64,000 nucleotides of DNA from an uncultured Flavobacteriales bacterium (GTDB lineage: Bacteria; Bacteroidota; Bacteroidia; Flavobacteriales_D; Sanyastnellaceae), in assembly GCA_937881575.1 (NCBI GenBank), contig CALGEI010000042.1, positions 62,001 through 126,000 of the forward strand, in the 5' to 3' direction. The translations under genes were made by a program, and so were the position numbers. Each line of letters begins with the position of its first letter. Position 1 is the stretch's first letter. The notes under the pieces were generated by a model. That model made no database searches and had not been told where the DNA came from. It saw only the letters and a program-made list of their open reading frames with translations. Positions 60,674-64,000 of this stretch are shown piece by piece.

Positions 60674-62497
60674 ATGATTCGCAACCATCGGTCGGACGCT
60701 TCCCAGAAGTCGGTCCGTCAACATTATAAGTGGGGCATAGGCTGGCGGATTTCGCTTGGCTTTGGCCTATTCGGCGTTGCGGTAGGTGTTTTGGTTTTGT
60801 TGACTCGAAACACGTTGCAGGAGAGCCGGGAGTTGAACCGCCGAATTGACGGTGTCTTGGCACCAAGCATTCGATCGTTGGAAGCGCTGGATCGATCGAT
60901 CGCGGAAACGAGGGTGTTCATCAATCATTGGTTGTCGGTTCAATCGGGGGCGTCGAGCCCTGAAAAAGAATCTTTGAGAGGTTTGATTCAATCGGATGTT
61001 CCGAGACAAGTGATGGAGCTAAAGCACCTCGTTCCATTCTGGCCCTCACACCATCAAACAGGATTTGATTCCCTCGAACGGGATGTAGAACACTTGTTTC
61101 TGGCCTATGGAGAGATCATGCGATTGCTGCCAGACTTTCAATCTTACGACGACCCGTTGGTTCGGATGGACGCAGAGTACTATGCATTGGATGGTTCCAG
61201 CATTCCAAGATTCACCGAGGCCATTCGTTCTCAAATGGATGTTCTTTCGAAAGCCCAGACAGACGCCTTGTCAGAATCAACGGCTCGGATGGAGGCTTTG
61301 GGCGATCAGTTGCAATTCTATGCGGGACAAGTGGCTTTGGGAGTGTTGATCCTCGGAATTTTGATTGCTTGGGCTGTTACCCGTTCCATTGTGGGTCCCA
61401 TTCAGGAGTTGAAAAAGGCGCTGCTCTACCTCGGTCGTGGGGTTCCTTTGGAGCATGAAATCCCGGTCTCATCAGATGAAATTGGTGAAATGGCAAGTGC
61501 AGTGAACCGCTTGGCCAATGGTTTGGATCGCACCCGGGCTTTTTCACTGGAGGTAGGGGCTGGACATTTCTCGGCACCGTATGTTCCATTAAGTCCGGAG
61601 GATGCCTTGGGCCATGCCATCATGAAAATGCGGGATGAGTTGGAGTCCAACGAGCTTGAACTGGAGGGCAAGGTTCGCAGCCGAACGGCGGAAGTTCAGG
61701 AACAAAAGGCGCGCATCGAGGCGCTGTACGGCGACCTAAGAGATAGCATCAATTATGCAGAGCGCATCCAACAGGCCATTCTTCCGTCACAGCGGGAGCG
61801 GTCCATGGTTTTTGAGAATGCAGCTGTCTTTTATCGACCTCGGGACGTCGTTTCGGGAGATTTTTATTGGTTTCACAAGGTCGGACCAGCGTGTATGTTT
61901 TCGGCTGTAGACTGCACAGGCCATGGAGTTCCCGGGGCATTCATGAGCTTGATTGGTCACCATGCACTCGAGCATGTTACCAAGGTGTATACCCAACCAG
62001 ATAAAGTGCTGGACCAACTGAATCGTGCCTCCTGTGAACTGCTTCATCCGGATGGGTTTGGGGAGCAAAGCGCTGAGGGCGTGACCATGCAGGATGGCAT
62101 GGATTTGGCCATGGTCTGCATTGATCGTGAACGCATGGAGTTGCAATACAGCGGGGCGAATTGCCCACTGTATTTGGTGCGCAAGGGAATGCTGCAAGAA
62201 CTCAAGCCGGATAAAATGGCGATTGCCTCGTTTGAACCGGGAACAAAACACTACTCCATGCAAACGCTTCCGTTGGTTCAGGGCGACGTTATTTTCGCCG
62301 CGACCGACGGGTTTGCCGACCAGTTTGGCGGTGCCAATGGCAAGAAGTTTATGCGAAAGCGGTTCCGCGAGTTGCTCGTTCAAGCTGCACCGCTTCCTGC
62401 GCTCAAAATGGAACAAGCTTTGATGACGGCCTTTGACGATTGGCGCGGTGAAGAAGACCAGGTAGACGATGTCCTCGTGATTGGAGTGCGCGTCTAA
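60674..62497 (+). CDS. Membrane HAMP-SpoIIE (PP2C) phosphatase
   Basis: This 607-residue transmembrane signal protein has a first membrane helix at about 24-44, a periplasmic sensor of about 170 residues, and a second helix at about 218-236. A HAMP domain (about 237-290) and a coiled coil (about 315-365, with EGKVRSRTAEVQEQKARIE) follow. The C-terminal SpoIIE-type phosphatase has DVVSGDFYWF (391-400), DCTGHGVPGAF (413-423), FAATDGFADQFGG and VDDVLVIGV, retaining the metal-binding aspartates. It should dephosphorylate Ser/Thr on a regulator such as an anti-anti-sigma factor. It lies downstream of YfiR and TPR genes. Confidence 0.9.
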   Translation: MIRNHRSDASQKSVRQHYKWGIGWRISLGFGLFGVAVGVLVLLTRNTLQESRELNRRIDGVLAPSIRSLEALDRSIAETRVFINHWLSVQSGASSPEKESLRGLIQSDVPRQVMELKHLVPFWPSHHQTGFDSLERDVEHLFLAYGEIMRLLPDFQSYDDPLVRMDAEYYALDGSSIPRFTEAIRSQMDVLSKAQTDALSESTARMEALGDQLQFYAGQVALGVLILGILIAWAVTRSIVGPIQELKKALLYLGRGVPLEHEIPVSSDEIGEMASAVNRLANGLDRTRAFSLEVGAGHFSAPYVPLSPEDALGHAIMKMRDELESNELELEGKVRSRTAEVQEQKARIEALYGDLRDSINYAERIQQAILPSQRERSMVFENAAVFYRPRDVVSGDFYWFHKVGPACMFSAVDCTGHGVPGAFMSLIGHHALEHVTKVYTQPDKVLDQLNRASCELLHPDGFGEQSAEGVTMQDGMDLAMVCIDRERMELQYSGANCPLYLVRKGMLQELKPDKMAIASFEPGTKHYSMQTLPLVQGDVIFAATDGFADQFGGANGKKFMRKRFRELLVQAAPLPALKMEQALMTAFDDWRGEEDQVDDVLVIGVRV

Positions 62498-62503
62498 AAA
62501 GAC

Positions 62504-63337
62504 TTACTGAGCAAAAACAGATCCGCGGATTACGCGTGTGGCAATGGGATTGATGACCAAAACGGGGATTTGGGCTTCGTTGGTGATGATCTGCTGCTCA
62601 TAACTGTGGCCCAATATGCCCATGAGGCTCTTTTCATGCAGATTCATAATGCCAATCAAATCGGCATCAATGGAAGCAGCGTACCGAATGACGTCTTTGA
62701 CGAATGCGCTGGCACTGTGCTCGGAAATCTTGACGGTGTAATCAATTCCTTTTTCGCTGAAGTATTCCTTGGCGTACTCGATGTTACGAAGTAGCTGGTT
62801 TTTCAAGAACTCATCTGTCTCCCCCGGACTAATGATGTGCACGCGGCCCTCAAAATATTGAGCCATTTCGGCAACAATGGTCAATTTCTGCTTTGTATCC
62901 TGATGCAAATCCAAAGGAACGATGATGTCGTCATAACCGTTCTCCTTGATGGAACGTTCTTGCGTGATGATAAACGGCGTGGAGCTATTCGTAACGATGC
63001 GCAACGCGCGCCCACCGGTCAAGAATTGCATTCCTTTTAGACCGTGGGTTCCCATAATGACCAAGGTCGCGTCCTGCTCAACGGCCACGTCATCAATGTC
63101 TTCAAAAATGCTCCCGATGCGAATGGCGGTCTGCATTTTGTGCGGATAGGATGCAGCATGACGATCAACCATAGAGCTCATGCGCTCGCGGGCTTCCGGC
63201 ATTTCCTTTTTGTTGGCAATGATGTGCAACAAGAGAATTTCGCTATCGAATGCCTTTCCGACGACGCAAGCATGTTCTAACGCAATGTCACTAACGGGAG
63301 TAAAGTCCATTGGGACGAGGATGCGATGTTGGCCCAT
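62504..63337 (-). CDS. Tandem universal stress protein
   Basis: This 277-residue protein has two UspA domains. The first starts RILVPMDFTPVSDIALEHA and has the ATP-binding GTHGLKGMQFLTGGRA (about 103-118, the G-2x-G-9x-G pattern followed by a Thr/Ser position). The second starts about residue 150 and has a variant MNLHEKSLMGILGHSYEQQ loop. UspA proteins bind ATP or AMP and support survival under stress; the first half is more likely to bind nucleotide. It is convergent with the phosphatase gene, 6 bp apart, and divergent from the ClC gene. Confidence 0.9.
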   Translation of the reverse strand: MGQHRILVPMDFTPVSDIALEHACVVGKAFDSEILLLHIIANKKEMPEARERMSSMVDRHAASYPHKMQTAIRIGSIFEDIDDVAVEQDATLVIMGTHGLKGMQFLTGGRALRIVTNSSTPFIITQERSIKENGYDDIIVPLDLHQDTKQKLTIVAEMAQYFEGRVHIISPGETDEFLKNQLLRNIEYAKEYFSEKGIDYTVKISEHSASAFVKDVIRYAASIDADLIGIMNLHEKSLMGILGHSYEQQIITNEAQIPVLVINPIATRVIRGSVFAQ

Positions 63338-63402
63338 GAGATTTGTTCATCAATTTAATGCGAAGGTAAAACCATTGGAACAAATCCAACGAAATTTGTA
63401 GC

Positions 63403-64000
63403 ATGCTTCAGCGGTTTATGATACGTCGGATAAGACCTCAGTTTGAGCGATGGAAGCAATCGGATCGGTCTATTTTAGGTTGGGCTGTTTTGACGGGATT
63501 TTTTGCGGGACTCATGGCCGTCCTTCTGAAACGTGCTGTATTTGGATTGCACGAAGGAATGTTCGGTTTGGGGCGTTGGATTGGAGGCGCTTGGGTCCTT
63601 GGGCTCGGCCCGCTCTTTGGGTTGTTGGCAACCCGTTATGTCATTCGTAAATGGTTGGGTGGTGAACACCCGGGGCCGGGAGTTCCGAGCATCTTGCACG
63701 CCATGTCACAGCGTCGTGGAAGGATCAAACGAATGTGGATGTTTTCACCACTCATCACCAGTGCGCTGTCTGTAGGGCTTGGTGGTTCTGGCGGATTGGA
63801 GGCACCCGCCTTACAATCAGCTGCAGCCGTGGGGTCTGAAATCGGTCGGCAAACAAAGCGCACATTCAAGCGTCGCATGTTGCTCATCGGCTGCGCTGCG
63901 GCGGCCTCATTGGCGGCCCTATTCAAAGCACCTGTGGCTGCGATCATCTTTGCCGTGGAGGTCATCATGATTGATTTGACGGCAGCGAGCTTGGTTCCGT
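63403..64000 (+). CDS. ClC-type chloride channel/antiporter, 3' end outside window
   Basis: The first 199 codons are present. After a charged N-terminus come the hydrophobic helices of a ClC transporter (GWAVLTGFFAGLMAVLL and WVLGLGPLFGLLA). The signature GLGGSGGLEAPALQ (about 125-138) is the second of the anion-selectivity motifs. The helix GCAAAASLAALFKAPVAAI (about 163-181) with FAVEV matches the conserved N-G-F-x-A-P-x-A-G-x-x-F-x-x-E region. Channel or H+/Cl- exchanger cannot be decided: the gating glutamate appears retained at GLEAP but the second half is missing. It is divergent from the UspA gene with 65 bp between starts. Confidence 0.9.
   Translation, partial: MLQRFMIRRIRPQFERWKQSDRSILGWAVLTGFFAGLMAVLLKRAVFGLHEGMFGLGRWIGGAWVLGLGPLFGLLATRYVIRKWLGGEHPGPGVPSILHAMSQRRGRIKRMWMFSPLITSALSVGLGGSGGLEAPALQSAAAVGSEIGRQTKRTFKRRMLLIGCAAAASLAALFKAPVAAIIFAVEVIMIDLTAASLVP

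Overview
The window is about 64 kb of a Bacteroidota chromosome, most likely order Flavobacteriales, with roughly 50% GC. The lineage call rests on GldH (gliding), a secreted protease with a type IX secretion C-terminal sorting domain, two CarboxypepD/TonB-type outer-membrane receptors, the long form of IspG, DUF2480, DUF4271 and IPExxxVDY-family proteins, the holB-ricT-gldH gene order, and translation starts that lack Shine-Dalgarno sequences. The family within the order cannot be fixed from the sequence alone; a Cryomorphaceae/Schleiferiaceae-like marine lineage is a guess. Genes are densely packed, base composition looks even, and I see no insertion sequence, prophage, integrase or CRISPR array, so this is core chromosome rather than an island.

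Layout: 1-5.2 kb holds a DUF349 protein (cut by the window edge), recX, prfB, fumC, a mannose-1-phosphate guanylyltransferase and a tiny lipoprotein. 5.3-7.5 kb is an operon of MlaE/MlaF-type lipid ABC transporter genes followed by a flavoprotein with all the active-site lid residues of iodotyrosine deiodinase. 7.6-16.4 kb is a housekeeping run: acpP, fabF, rnc, an IPExxxVDY protein, pyk, ileS (with an altered HIGH motif), a DksA/TraR relative and lspA. Long-form ispG converges on lspA. 18.5-24.8 kb carries recO, a heme-type TonB receptor, holB, ricT and gldH. 24.8-29 kb holds a rhodanese lipoprotein, a secreted M43 metalloprotease and two lineage-specific exported proteins.

29.1-37.9 kb is mainly on the minus strand: polA, dxs with a DUF2480 gene, purQ with a membrane protein, and purD. 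38-45 kb contains a fused GT2-GT9 glycosyltransferase facing a minus-strand operon DUF4271-hemD-rnpA-S41 protease-O-antigen ligase. 45-52.4 kb has a giant lamin-tail-domain exported protein, asd and a second TonB receptor. 52.4-64 kb has a tRNA-Thr(CGT) with a strong terminator, metG, ldcA, a kbl / FAD oxidoreductase / GbsR-type regulator cluster, ferritin, a YfiR-TPR-SpoIIE phosphatase signalling operon, a tandem UspA protein and the start of a ClC channel gene.

The points most worth following up are: (1) a candidate periplasm-to-cytoplasm signalling operon in which a YfiR-like protein is linked to a HAMP/PP2C phosphatase instead of a diguanylate cyclase; (2) a bacterial iodotyrosine deiodinase homologue in a lipid-transport operon; (3) an IleRS with the GXHH version of the HIGH motif, which has been connected with mupirocin hyper-resistance; (4) the GT2-GT9 fusion; and (5) a recurring TAnCTTCG-like element a few bases before start codons, suggesting very short or leaderless transcripts.
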